Assembly (NCBI GenBank): GCA_022661535.1
Contig: JAKULF010000006.1
Location: 3,777,001-3,841,000 of the forward strand
Direction of reading: 5' to 3'
DNA: 64,000 nucleotides
From: Eutypa lata
Lineage: Eukaryota; Ascomycota; Sordariomycetes; Xylariales; Diatrypaceae
The translations under genes and the position numbers were made by a program. The notes under the pieces were generated by a model that saw only the letters and a program-made list of their open reading frames with translations, was not told the origin of the DNA and made no database searches. This document shows, piece by piece, positions 13,288-28,400 of this stretch. Positions within the stretch are counted from its first letter, which is position 1. Each line of letters opens with the position of its first letter.

Positions 13288-13565
13288 CTTAAAGTTTAAA
13301 TTTTATAAAACGTAAAAAAAAAAATTAAATTCTTTTTTATTTTTAAACATTTTTATACGAATTTAATTTTCGATTTTAAATTTAAGTTAATTTATTATAA
13401 TTAATTTAAAATCGAAAATTAAAATCGTATTTTATTATAAATATTATTATTTATATATATAAAATATAACTTTTAAATTAATAAATGTTATTATTTATAA
13501 AATAAAATTTTATTAATTTTAAAAATTAAAAAAAAAGTTTTTAAAGTTTATAAAAAGCCGTATTT
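13288..13565 (+). repeat. repeat family B, copy 1, with 18-bp perfect hairpin
   Basis: About 280 bp match 29765-30048 in the same orientation. Inside is a perfect inverted repeat with 18-bp arms at 13365-13382 and 13403-13420 (AATTTTCGATTTTAAATT and its complement) around a 20-nt loop. The pair could be LTRs or internal parts of an outer element into which the copia element was inserted. Confidence 0.6.
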
Positions 13566-14969
13566 TTTTTATATTATAACGATTAATAAAATTTTATAAA
13601 GAAAATTATACATTATAAAATAAACTTAATTATTTAAAAATATATATAATAATTAAAAATTAATTATTTAAAAACTTTTAATATAATCGTTAAATTTAAA
13701 ATTTAACATTTTATATTAATTATAATAATAAATAAAAAATATAAAATAATATAATTTAACGTATAAAACGTATTTATATACTTTAATATAAATTAAAACA
13801 TTTATATATAACTTTTTAAAAGTTAATATTTTAAGATTATTAAATAAAATAAAATAATTAAATAAAATAAAGCTTTATATAATTTTAAATAATTATTTAA
13901 ATTATAATATAAACATTTAATTAAAATATTTAAAATATAAAAATTTATTATATTTTTATATAATAAAAACGTATTTATTTATAATTAAATTATTATTATA
14001 ATTATTTATTATATAAACGATTTATTTATAATTAATTTTATAAAAATTATTATAAATTAATTAATTAAAACTTTTATAAATAAAATAAAACTTAATAAAA
14101 TAAACTTTATAATTATTTATTAAAAAAATAATATAAAAATAAATCGTATTATTAAAATTATTAAAATTTAATTAAAACGTTATATTAAAAAGTTATTATA
14201 ACGATTTAATATATATAATAATAAAGAAATTATTTATATTTATATTTTTATTAACTTTAAAATTAAATTAATAAAATTCGAAAATTAAAATTTAAAAAAC
14301 GAAATTAATAAATATTAATAATAAATAAAATTATTATTATATTTAATTTTAAAAATTAAACTTATTATTATTTTTAATATATATTTATTAATTAAATTTA
14401 TAATTAATTTATTTAATTAAATAAATTATAAATATATTTATTTTAATATTTTAATTTAAAAATTATATATAATTATAAAAACGATTTAATTTTAAAAATA
14501 TATTTATATTTTAATTAAACGAATAATTTAAATTAAAAGAAATTAATAAAAATATATATTATTAATTTAAAAAATTTAAAAATATATAACTTTATAAATT
14601 AAATATCGTAAATTTTAAAAATTATAATCTTTAATAATTACGAAATTAAATATATAATATTATAAAAAACTTTTAAAAAAATTATATATTTAAATAATAT
14701 ATTTTAATATTTAAATAATATTTTGTATTTAAATTATAATATTAAATTATTTATTATATTTTATAATAATATTAATATTATAAAAATTAATAAAAATTTT
14801 AAATTTTATATAAAAATAAAATATATAAATTTATTATTTTATTATAATAAATTTATTATAATTAATAAATAAATTATTATATATTACGTTAATAATATTT
14901 ATTAATTAATAAATTCTTTAATTAAATTATTTTTAAAATATTTATTTTTTAAATAAATAAAAAATTTAA

Positions 14970-15140
14970 AAATAATTAATATTTAATTAATTATATTTAA
15001 AAAATATTTTTATTTTAAGTTTTTCGAAAATTAATCGTAAAATTTAAAGTAAAAATAAAATTAATACGATTTAAATAATTAATAAAAAATACTTTTTAAT
15101 TATTAATTAATTTAAAATTAATAAAAAAATTTAAAAACTT
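14970..15140 (+). repeat. repeat family C, copy 2 (fully AT-converted)
   Basis: It aligns with 12010-12180. Where copy 1 keeps GC-containing sequence, this copy reads as its transition-only derivative, for example TTTAAAATTAATAAAAAAAT for the GGGCTGATAAGG region. Confidence 0.5.
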
Positions 15141-18100
15141 TAATAATATATTAATAATTATTTAAATAACGTTAATAATTTAATTAATTTTTAAAAAAAT
15201 ATTTTTATTTAATTAAATATACGTTATATAATTACTTTTATTATTTTTTTTTAAATATTAATTTTATTTTATTAAGCTTTATTTTTTTATTCGTTAATAT
15301 TTCGTTATTAATATTTTTTATATTTATATTATTATATTTTTATATTTAAATATATTTATTATAAATTTTAATATAAAATAAAAAATTTATATTTAATGTT
15401 ATAAATAAAAAAATATAAATTAATTTATTAATTTTCGTATTAATTATTATATTATAAATAAATATATTTTATATTATTAAAATTAATAAATTAATATAAA
15501 GTTTTTACTTTTTTATAATAAATATTTATTAATATTTTTTAATATTAATTATTTTAAATTATAATTTAAGTATTTATAATTATTATCGAAAATAAACGAA
15601 TTATTATTAAAGTTAATTTTTTTCTTTTTATTATTTTTTTCATTTATTATTAAAACTTTATATATTAATTTTTTAACGATAAATATTATTTAAATAAACG
15701 AAACGAATTTAATATATTTACGATAATCGTTATTCGAAAGTTATAAATTAATATTTAACGTTATTATTAAGTTTAACGATATTATAATAAAAAACCTTTT
15801 TAAATATTTAATTTTTAAAAATTAATTTTATAATAATAATAACGTTAAAATTTTTAAATTAAATTATTTTTATTATATTTTAACGAATTAACTTTTTTAT
15901 TTAAAAAGCATTTAATTCGTAATCGAAATCGCGGTAAATTAAAGTTACATAACTTACGTAATAAAAGTATATTATTTCGCTTATTTAACTTTATTCGTAA
16001 TTATAATTTCGAACGTTTATTTAAGTTTTAAAATCTTATTAATTATTTTCGTTTTATACGTAATTTAATTAATCGTTTTTTTTTACGTAATTTAATTAAC
16101 CGCTTTAAAGTATATTTAAAACTTAATATATTTTTTCGTAATTTTAATAAAATATTATTTATATATAATAAAAATAATTAAAAATTTTTAATAATATAAA
16201 AAAATATTAATATTAAAAAATAATTTAATAAAGTTTTTATAATAAAAAAATTAATTTATTATTTTTATTATTAAGAAAAATAATTTAATATTTATTTAAT
16301 ATAAAATAATATTTATAAAAAATGTTATAATAAAAATAATAAAAAAGAAAATAATTTATTAAATTTATATTTAATAAAAAATTATTTAAATTTTAAAAAT
16401 ATTTTACTTTTTTTAATATTATTAAAATTATTTAAAAAATTATTTATTATAAAGGTTTATATAAACGTTAATATTTATATAATATGTTTATTTTTTTATT
16501 ATATAAATATTATTAATTTTTTTTAAATTCGTAATTAATAATTTAAATATTATAATTATATTATTTATTTATTTTATAATATTAATAAAGTTTATAATAA
16601 ATTATTTTTTTTATTTAAAAACTTTAATATTATTATTTTTCGTTTTATTAAAAATAAAATAATATTAAAAATATAATAATAATTTTAACGTTAATTTTAT
16701 ATTCGTAAACGAATAATAAAATAATAACTTAATTATTTATTTTATTATTATTTTAAATATCGTAATTTTAATTTAAATTATTATATCTTTTTTTTTCTTT
16801 TAAAAAATAATTTTATTTTTAATTAACTTTATATTTAAAAAATTATAAACATTAATAATATATTTATAAATATTAAATTAATAAATAAAATTAATAATAA
16901 AAATGTTAATATATATAATAAAATTATTATTTCGAATATATTAATAAATTAATTTAAATTAAATTAATTTCGTATTTATTTAAACTTTAAATTTATTTTT
17001 TTTTTAAATTTTTTTATATTAAAACTTAAAGAAAGTTTATTATTTATTTATATTTTTTATACATCGTATTTTTATTAACGAATTTAATTATTTTTAAACT
17101 TTATTTTTTTTTATTTATTCGTTATTATTTTTTAAAAAATTTATTAATTTTATAAAATCTCGTTAACGTAATATATTTTATTAAATATATATTAAATATA
17201 TTATAAAATAAAAAATAAATACTTTATAAAGCATTATAATTTTCGTTATATTATTTTAAATACGTTAATATAACATTAAGTTTATAATTATAATAAGTTT
17301 TATATTAATAAATATTATCGCGAATAACTTATTAATAAAAAAGATTTACGAAAAGCTTTAAAAGATTTAAATACTTTTAAAGCTTAAGTTTTATTTAATC
17401 GAATTTTACGTTATATTAATAACTTTAAAGAAATACGTTCGTTTTAATATTAAAAAAAGTACGAATGTAAAGCGTTTACTTATTATTTAAATATTTTTTT
17501 AATATTTATAATTTTAAATTTAATAAATCTTTATTAATAAAGCTTATATTAATATATATTAAATTTTAATTATTAAAAAACTTTAAACGAAAAGTTACGT
17601 ATATTATTTTTTTATCGATTATTACGAAAAAACTTTTATATTATAATATAACATTTTTATTTAAAAAATAAGCTTTTTCGTAATATTATTTTAATACGAA
17701 AATTTAATTTAAAAGATTTTTAATTTCGATTTAAATAATAAAGTTATAATAATAATTATTTTTATAAATTATATTAATTTAATAATAATTTTCTTTTTAA
17801 TATATTTAATAAGAAATTTTAAATTAAATTTATAAAAATATAAAAGTATTATATTATCGTTATAAATTTAAAGTTAAAAATTATAAGTTAAAGCGATAAT
17901 GTTAATAATTCTTCAAATTTAAACTTAATTAAAATAAACGTTATTTAAAAATGATTTAATAATATTATAAATTATTATTAACGTTATTATTATTTAAGTT
18001 TATATTATTTTCGAATTAATAAAAAAGTAATAAAAATAATTAAAAAAATAAATAAATTTATTTTTAAATTTATATATTGCTTTTATTATTTAAAAGAAAT

Positions 18101-18266
18101 TCGAAACGCTTTTATATTAATTATAAAGGCCGGTAAAAATTAATAATTTTTTAATTCGTAACGTAATAATATTTATTTAAATTAATATAATTCTTTAATT
18201 AATTTATATTAATTTATTAATATTAATATTTTATTTTATATTAATGTTAATGTTATTATTAATTAT

Positions 18267-18481
18267 TATTAATAAATAAAGTGCTTTAATAGCGATTTAT
18301 AATAATAATAAAAGGTTAAATATTAAAAGTGTTTTAAAGTGTTATGTGTAATACTTAAAGTATAAAGATTAATATATAATTTAAGCTTATAATTAAGTTA
18401 ATATAAACTTTTTTAAATAATAATATATATTTTACTTTTCGAAAGTTATTCGAAATTAATATTTATCTTTATATTTTAATA
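18267..18481 (+). repeat. 5' LTR of the copia element (215 bp)
   Basis: It aligns without gaps to 25273-25487. About 13 differences are visible and all are C/T or G/A transitions, as expected for two initially identical LTRs mutated by RIP. Confidence 0.92.
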
Positions 18482-21400
18482 TAATAATAATTTCGATTTT
18501 ATAAATTAATAATTAAAAGATTTATACGAAAATAAATACATTATTTATAACGACGTTTTATTAATTTTAACTTAAAGGATTTACGAAAAGAATTAATATT
18601 AATAATAACGAAAAATAAACGAATTTTTGGTATTATTAAAGATTATAACGATTATATTATCGGCGATATTTATCTTTCTTTTTTTATTAAGTTAAGTTAT
18701 AGCTTAATATTTTACCTTTTTAATTCGATTAAAACTTTAACAATTAAACGACTTTTTTATTTATTTAAATAATTTTATTTTAATAATAAAAAAGCCGTAA
18801 AACTTTATAAATAAATTAATTATTCGAGTTAATTTTTTAACGTTATTATATTAAATCCTTTCTTTTTATCGAAATTAAATATATAACTTTTTTCTTTTTT
18901 TTTATCGGTATTTATAAATTATCGTAAGTTTAATAAGCCTTTTATAATAATAAATAATATAAGTTATATTATATATAATTTCGTAAAAAAAGTTCGAATT
19001 AAAAAGTAAATTATATTAATAATAAAAGTTTAATAATAAAAAATAATAAATTAATATTAAAATAATATAAACGTTATTATAAAGTAATTTAAAAGTATAT
19101 AAATATAAAATTTAAGTTTATATATAAATAATCGTAACGTTAAAATTAATTTTAATTACGTAATTAATAAGTTAATATAAAGTAAACGTATAAATGTTAT
19201 ATTTTAATAATAAGTAAATGTATAATTAATATTTAATGAAATTTATATAAAGTAAACGTAAATATTAATAAATGCGTAATTATTAATAAATATAAATTTA
19301 TTTATTTTATAACATTTTAACGTTATAATATTAAATATAAAAAACGTATTATTTAAAGTAAAATTAAACTTAATGTTTATTTTATTAAAGCTTTAATCGT
19401 AAGGTTTATTTAAATATTTAATGTAAAATAAATAAATAAATTATTTATTTTTTTTTTCGTTTAAATATATAAATATTTATTTTTTTTCTTTTTATAATGT
19501 TAATTTTATAATAAGTTAAGTTATATATTAAGCTTTTTTTAAATTTTTATATTTTTTATAATTTAAATAATTATATTTTATAAATTTTTATTATAATATT
19601 TATAAATAATAAATTAAAACTTTATTAATAATTATTTTATTAAAAAGTTATTATAATTTAATTAATATTAAAATAACGAAATTAAATAAACGAAAAAATT
19701 ATATTTTTTTTTTTTTATATTATTATAAAAAAAGTTAATAAGTAAATAAATTTAATAAACGATATAAAAGTATATAAAGTATAAGTTTTAATAATTTAAA
19801 TTTAAGTAATTTAAATTTAAGTGATTTAAATTATAATATTTAAAAAGCTCGTTTTTTTAAATTTTTAAAAACGAATAAAAGTTTACGTAAATTTATCGAA
19901 AAAATTTTTAAAAAAAAGTAAAAGAAGTTTTTCTTTAAAGTTAAAAAGAAAAATTATTTTAAAGGTTTTAATAATTAAAAACTTTAACGTAATGCTTTAA
20001 GTTTTACTTTAAAAAAAGTCGATTATAAAAAGAGTATAAAGTTATTTAAATTCGTCGAAATTAAGTTTACGAAAGCTATTATAAAGATTTATAAGTAATA
20101 TTTTTAATAATTAATTATAAATATAATTTCGAAAACCGAAATGTTAAAGATTTTATAATTTATTTTTTTAATAATTAATATAATACGTTAATAAAGCATT
20201 TAAAATAACTTTTATAACTTTAAATATAACGAAGAAAATTTTTTTATTTTTATTATATAGTTTTAAAAATATATAAAAGAAATAAAGTTAATTAATATAA
20301 AATTAAATAAAGCCGTTTATATTACGATGTTTATAAGCGTTGTAAAAAATAAAATTATTTATTAATATAAAATTATAAGCTTTATATTATAAATAATTAA
20401 TTATTTTATTTATAAGCTTATTAAAAACTTTAATATTAAATTTTAAAATTAAATAAAAAGCATTAATAAATCGTATAAAAATATAAAGTTATATATTTAA
20501 AAAAATAATAATAATAAAAAAATAAAAAAATCGAATTTATAAAAGAAAAATCGATTTAATAAGCTTTTCGTAAACGATAAAAAAAAGCTTTTTTATTTTA
20601 ATTATAACGAATATAAACATATATTTTAATATTATAAAAACGAAAAACGAAAAAGTAATAATAATAAAAATAAAAATAAAAGTAAAAGTAAAGTTATTAA
20701 TAATAATAACGATTATAATAATTACGGTTATTTAATTAAATTTAACGATTTAATAATTTCGATTAAACTTAAAAATATATATAAAGGTTTTATTTTTTTA
20801 ATTATCGTTTTTATAAAACGAAACGTATTAAAAAAGTTATTTAAATAATATAATAAATTTATTTTTAATGTTATATATTAATAAGTTAAGTTAAAAAACG
20901 TTATAACTTTAACTTTTATTAAATAAAAAAGCGTTAAAAACGAAAAAAATATTAAAGAAATTATATAAAAAGGCGTTTTAAACGTTACAATTATCGTTTA
21001 TTAAGTAATAATTTTTTAAATATATTTTATAAATAATACGAAAAATTAATTATTATAAAATAACGATTTAAATGTTAATATTATTAATAACTTTAACGAT
21101 TTAATTAAAAAAACGATTAAAAATATTAAATAAAGTCGTTTTGTTATTAATATTAAAATAAACTTTATTTACGTTTCGATTATTAATATCGTTATATAAT
21201 AATTAATTAAATTTAATAAATTTCGTTTAAATTTAATAATATTATATACTTTAATTATTAAGGAATTTTCGCTTAAAATACTTTTTAACGAAATATAATA
21301 TAAAAAAAGTAATTATTTAAATTATAATATTTTAAAGTTATTAAATAAAAAGGTTTTTACGATAATTAATATAAAAAAATAAAGGTTTTTATTATAAACT

Positions 21401-24400
21401 TTTAATATATTTAAATTTAAAATTAATAATAATAAATAAAAATATATATTAAAAAGTAATAATAATAAGTTAATTATTTTTTAATATATAATATTTAAGC
21501 TTAATAATAACGAAAAAGTTATAATAAGCGAAAACATTATAAAGAAAATTATTTTATAATATCGTTAATTTTATTATTTTAATATTAAACGTTTAATTTA
21601 AATTATTAAATGATTTTATAATATAAACTTTAAATTTAAAAATGTTAAAACTTTACTTTATATAACTTATAATATAATAAAAATAAAAAAGTTTTCGTTA
21701 AAAAACGTTTAAAAAAGATTAACTTATATAAACGAGATTATATAATACGATATAAATATAATATAATTTGTATTATTATATAATAATTTATATTATAATT
21801 TAATAATTAAGGATTATAATCGATATTATAATATAAAGTCGATAAAAATTAAAAGCGATGTTTAATAATATTTATAAAATTATATTAAAAAAATAATTTA
21901 ATATTTTATTAATTAATTTTTCGGCGAAAATAATAAAAAAAAAATAATTTAAATTTTAAAATTAAATAATAAACGAAAATTCGATATATTTAAAATAAAC
22001 GAATTTTATAAAAAACGTAATATTAAATTTCGATTATTATTATTTTATAATTAATATTAAAATAAAATTATAAAACGCGTTATTAAATTTATATAAAACG
22101 AAATTAAAATTTATATAATTTAAATAAAAATTTTTATATATTTTTAAAATTATATTATAAAAATAATTATTAAAATAATTAATAAAATAAATTAATTATT
22201 AATTAAAAATATAACTTTTACGAAGATTTATTAAAAAGATTTAAATTTTAACGATAATTATTTATTTCGTTATAAGTATTTATACATTTTAAAGTTACGT
22301 TACGTTATATTTATTAATTAAAAAAAAAAAGTTTAATTTAAGAAATTAATTAATCGAAATATAAAAGATATTTTTTTAAAATACGAAAAAAAAAGTAATT
22401 ATATTATATAATTAATAAAGAAAAAACGTTTTTTTATAATCTTTTATGTTATAATATATAAAGACTTTACGAAATTAAATGCTTTTTTTAATTTAAAAAA
22501 TATTATTCGATTACTTTTAAAATAAATTTAAAAGCGGTTTTGTTATTAAATTAATAAAAAAAATAAATAAAAAGTTAATATTTAAAACGATAATAATAAC
22601 GTCGTATTTAATAATAAAACGAATAAAAAAAATAAAAAATAACTTATTAAACGTAAACGTAATTATTTAAAAAAAATAATTTTTAAACTTTAAATATATA
22701 ACGCTTTCGAAAAATATTTTAAAATTATAATTAAATTACATTAAATACGATTTATTTAAAAAAGCAAAAACGTTAATAAATATAATTTTAAATTTAATTT
22801 CGTTAACGATAACATTATAAACGATTAAAAACGCGAATTTACAAGCTTTAATAACGTTTTTAAAATAATAATATAAGTTTATTTTTATATATAAATAATG
22901 TTTTTATTTAAAGAAAAACGATACGATATTTTTAAAAATTTTTACGAAATATTAAACTTTTTTAAATATTTAAAAATATATAAATTAATAACGATAATAT
23001 TTAAAGATAATTCGTTATTAAAAAAAGCTTTAATAAGTTTTAAAAAAAACTTATAAATAAAAATAATGTTTATAAAAATATAAAAAAACATTAATTAAAA
23101 ATCATTTAAATTTACTTTATTAATCGAAGTAATATATAAATATTTAATAAACGTTATATAAATATTACGAAAAAAATTTACATTAATAAACAACTTTAAA
23201 AAATTAAAAGTTTATATATATATAAAAAGATTTATATAACGAAAAAATATTAATTATAACGAAATTATTATAATTATAACTTAAGCTATACATTAACGAA
23301 TTTTTATAATTTTTATAACTTTATACGGTTAATATATTATATAAATAAATTTTATTATAATGTATTTTAATAATAAATTAAAAGAAAAATTATTTATAAA
23401 GATATTTTCGTTATTAAAAAAATACTTTAACGTATATTTTAAAGAAAAAAAAAGATATAAATATAATTTAAGTTATATTATTTAATTAATAAATTTTTTA
23501 TATAAACTTAAATAAGTTAATATAATTTAATAAATAAAAATTAAAGTTATTTTAAAATAATTAAGCTTTATAATTTTAATATTAAACGACGTTATTTATT
23601 TAAATTTTAAAATAAATAATATTATAACTTTATACGTTAATGATTTTTTATTATTTAATATAAATAAAAAACATTTTATAAAATTTACGAAAATTATTAT
23701 TAAAATAATTATTATTAAAAATTTAAACGAAGTTAATTAATTTTTAAATATTCGTATTATTAAATTAAATTTTATTAATAATATTCGCTTAAATTAATAA
23801 TAATATATTAAAAAGTCGCTTTAAATAATAAATATAAACGATATAAAGCCGTTATTTATTTTGTTCGTTTTAAATTATAAATAATATATAATTTAAAATT
23901 AAAGAATTATTATTAAAAACGAAACGTTTAAATATATAAGTTTAATTAAAAGGTTTAATTTTTTAAATTACGTAATTAAATTCGATATAATTTATATAAC
24001 GTTTATTTAAGTTTAATTTATAAATAATTCGTTATTAAAATATATAAATTATATTAAACGTTTATTAAAATATATAAATAATATTATAAACTTATCGATT
24101 TAATATTAAACTTTAAATAAAAAATATTTACATTATAAATATAATAACTTTAAACTATTCGAAATAATAAATTTTAATTACGATAATAGCTTTAATTTAA
24201 ATAAATTAATTACGAATTATATATTTTATATAATAAAAACTTTTATTATATAAATCTCGAAGTTTTAAATAATTATTATTCGTTATATAACGAAAGCCGA
24301 ATATGTAATTTTAAGTATAATAATAATAAAAATAATTAATATTAAAAACTTTTTATAAAAATTTAATTTAATGCTTAAAAAACTTATTATTTTATTAAAA

Positions 24401-25272
24401 AATAATATAAGTATATTAAAATAAATAAAAAAAATTATAATATTTAAAAAAAAGCGTTATATTCGAATTAATTATTATTATATATATTAAGAAATTAATA
24501 ATAATTATATTAAAGTTTAATATATTAAAACGAATAAAAATTTAATAAATAATTTTATTAAACTTTTTAATCGAAAAGTTTTCGGCGAATTTATAACGAA
24601 GTTAAGTTTAAAATTAATTTAAAAGTTATTTAAAAGATTAAGAAATACATTAATTAATAAATAAATTAAATTAATTAAAGTAATAAAAAAATAATATTCG
24701 TTAAATTTTCGTTATAAAAGAAAAAAATCGTTATTTTTTAAAACTTTATATTATCGCGGTATTTTTTTTATAATTATTATATTTATTTAACTTAAAAGCT
24801 TTTTTTTTTAATATTCGATTTAAAAGATTTAAAACGACCTTTAAATTAACTTGGCTTTTATTAAGTAAATTTATTTTTACCGGTTATTTTTTTTAACATT
24901 TATAATGTATAATATAAAAGAAAAAATTAATAATTAATAACTTTTAATTAAAATTTTTTCGTTATTTTTAAAGTCGAGAATTTCGAATTTTATTTAACTT
25001 TATATAATTAATAATGCATTAATTAATAATATCGTAAATTTTATATATAAAATTAAAAAATTTATTAATAAGTAATAGTTTAATTAAACCTTAAACGTAT
25101 ATATATAAGCGAAGCTATTAATATTACGATATAAGTAAAGCCGATAACTAAATAATTAAATTATAAGAATAAATATAAAAGTTAAAAATTTAATTTTAAT
25201 AAATTTATAATTTAATTTTTTAAGTTTTTTAAAGTTTTAAAAGAATTAATCGTTTATTAATATAAAAAGGCG

Positions 25273-25487
25273 TATTAATAAATAAAGTGTTTTAATAACG
25301 ATTTATAATAATAATAAAAGGTTAAATATTAAAAGTATTTTAAAGTATTACGTATAATACTTAAAGTATAAAAATTAATATATAATTCGAGCTTATAATT
25401 AAGTTAATATAAACTTTTTTAAATAATAACATATATTTTACTTTTTGAAAGTTATTTAAAATTAATATTTATCTTTATATTTTAATA
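25273..25487 (+). repeat. 3' LTR of the copia element (215 bp)
   Basis: It is the same length as the 5' LTR, in the same orientation, and differs only by transitions. It is flanked on the right by the ATTAT target duplication at 25488-25492. Confidence 0.92.
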
Positions 25488-28400
25488 ATTATATTATAAA
25501 ATATTATAATAAAATTAAAATTATTATATTTATTTATACGTAAATTATAAAGTTTATTTTATTTTTAATTTTAAATATAAATTTAATGTTATTTTTTATA
25601 TTTAAAATTATAAATAAATTAATAAATAAAAAGAATTATTCGATTTAAAAAGTTTATTATATATTATATAAACTTTTTTTATAAAAAAATAACCGAATAA
25701 TATAAAATGTTAATTATTATTTTTTTAATAAATATATACGTATAATAAATATAATAAAAAATATTAATAAAATAAAGAAATTTTTAACGATATATAATAA
25801 ATATTTAAGTTGTTTTTAAATTATAAATAATGTTTTTTACTTTAAATTTTTAAAAAATTAAAACTTTTTAATTTATAATTTAAATAAATAAAAGAAATAA
25901 AAATTATCGATTATATTTAAAGTTTTATATTATTATTTTCGATATAAGTTTATACGTAATTATTAATAATATTTTAATTTTTATAAAATAAAGCTTTTAT
26001 TAAATTATTTTTATTAAAATTATAAAAAGCTTTTTAATATAAAAAAAAAATTTCGATTTTTAATATATTAAAAAATATATAATAATTATTTATTAAATTA
26101 TAATTACTTTAATAATTATTATAACGAATTAAATTAATTTAATTTAATATTTATAAAAAATAAATTTAAAATTTATATTAAAGAAAAAAATATTATTTTA
26201 AAAAATTAATAAAAAGTAACTTAAATAATACTTAATATATAATCGGAAAAAAGCTTATAAATCTTTTAAATTATAAAAATATTAACTTTAATTTTAATTA
26301 AAGTTTTTATATTATACGTTATATTTATAAAAACTTTATTATTAAAAATTATTTAACTTAATTTTAAAAATAAATTATATATAATAATAATATAAAAGAT
26401 TTATTTTAAAAAGTAATTAATATTTTAAATTTAAAGTAACGTATTTTATATAATATAATATTAAGTTATTATTTATAATTACGATTTACTTTTAATTTAT
26501 TACTTTTTCTTTTACGTATTTAAATAAATAAAAATAACGATACGGAAAAGTTTTATTTTATAAAAATATTATCTTTACATTTATAATAAGTTATATTAAA
26601 AGTAAAATCTTTTATTATTTAAGTAGTTTTTATTAATGTTATTAATAATTAAATTAACGAATAAATTTTATATTTTTTTTTATGTTTATTTATTAATAAT
26701 TAATATAAATTATTATTAAAAACATTAATTATATTAAATGCTTTTTAACGTTAATTTAATAATATTTATTATTTAATTATAAACGAAAAGAATATATTAA
26801 AGTTAAAAGCTTTTATTTAAATTAATATATAATTTCGTAAAATCTTTTCGTAACGTCGAAATAAATATTTAATAACTTAAGTATTATTTTAATAAAAGAC
26901 TTTTTTTAATTTCTTTTAATAATAAATAAAGCTTTTTATTTTTTCGAAAATAAATTAAATGTAAAGAAAATTATTAATCGTAATATATATCGTTTTTTTA
27001 ATAAATTAATTTTTTTTATAATTATTTAACGATAATAAAAAAACGATTAAATTAAGTTTCGTTAAGCTTTATTAAAATTACGTTAAATTAAAATATTTAT
27101 ATTTTTATAAAAGTTATTTATTTTACGTTATATTATAAAGCTTTTTATTATAAAAGTTAATAGTTTTTTTAATATTATTTATATTTATATTATTAAAGTT
27201 TAAATTAAATAATATAATTATAAATATATATTAAGCTTAAATAGTTTTATTTTATAAATAAAAGCTTTTTATAAAAATATTAAAACTTAATCGATAAAGT
27301 TTTAAAAAGTTAAAAATTTATTTAAATCTTTTTCGGTTTATATTAATTATAAAGTTATATTAATACGTAATTTATAAAGTTTTAAAGGTTTAATAAATAA
27401 TGCTTAAAATATTATTTATAATATTTTTTAAATTAATAACGATAACTTTATTAAGGATTTTTTAAAGATAATAATAATAAGTTTTAATAATTATACGAAG
27501 TTATTTTTTTAAAAATCTTTAAAATTATTACGAAAAGTAAATAATATTTATTTTACGTATACGTTAAAAGTTCGTATTAAAAAATAATACGTATTATCGA
27601 AAGTAATTTTTTTTAATTATATTATATATTATTATTATATATAAATTATAAAATATTTCGATATTTAATTTTAATTTTAAGTTTTTTTATATTATTATTT
27701 TTCGTATATTTATATTAAAAAGCTTAATGTTTAATGTTTTATTTAATTATAATTAAATTTATTAAAAAGTTTTAAATCGGCTTATATAATTAAAGATTAT
27801 AAATTATAAAAAAGAGCAATTAAATGCATTAAAAAAGCACTTTATAAGCTTAAAATACGTCGAATTTAACTTATATATATAATAGCTTTTTCGTTTAAAT
27901 AATTATTAAATAAAAAAGATAATAAAATAATTAAAAGTTTATTATAAAAAGTTATTTATAATTAATTAATAACGAATTCAATAAGTTATTTAAGTTTTTA
28001 TATTTTAAATATAAAGCTTAAATTTTAAACGAGTTATTTAATTAATAATAAAATATATACGATTTATAAATTTTAATATTTTATAATTAAATATAAAGTT
28101 TAAATTTAATAAAAGTTTATGGTTTTATAAATGCGTTTTTATATATTAAACGCGTTTTAAAAGTTATATTTTTTATATATTAATAAAATATATATAATAA
28201 TAATATAATAAAATAAATAAATATAAAAGTTTTTATTTAAAAATAAAAAAGCGCTTTTAATATATATTTAAAATATAAGTGAAAAAACTTAATTATAATA
28301 ATAAAAAACCGAGCTTTAAATATAACATTAAAAATTAAACTTAATTATTTAAAGTTAAAAAATATTTAAGTTTTATTAATTAATTATATTACGAAATCGA

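Larger units (their letters stand above)
18267..25487 (+). mobile_element. complete, RIP-destroyed Ty1/copia LTR retrotransposon
   Basis: The element is 7221 bp, with two 215-bp LTRs at its ends and a perfect 5-bp target site duplication ATTAT (18262-18266 and 25488-25492). LTR ends read TA...TA, consistent with canonical TG...CA changed by RIP. A purine-rich AAAAAGGCG precedes the 3' LTR, in the polypurine-tract position. Despite mutation, reverse transcriptase can be recognised at 23633-23656 as Y-V-N-D-F-L-L-F (a copia YVDD box with D read as N). Downstream, about 23714-23757, a K-N-L-N-E-V...F-L-N-I-R-I segment matches the copia KDLGEV...FLGI region. An RNase H segment T-K-A-E-Y-V lies at 24290-24307. 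RT directly followed by RNase H near the 3' end, with about 5 kb upstream for gag, protease and integrase, favours copia over gypsy. All frames are riddled with stops. Confidence 0.9.

Noticed and set aside
15600..18260. Second retrotransposon polymerase in the AT block left of the copia element
   Set aside because: I could not read any catalytic motif with confidence through the mutations; only repeat structure is claimed there.
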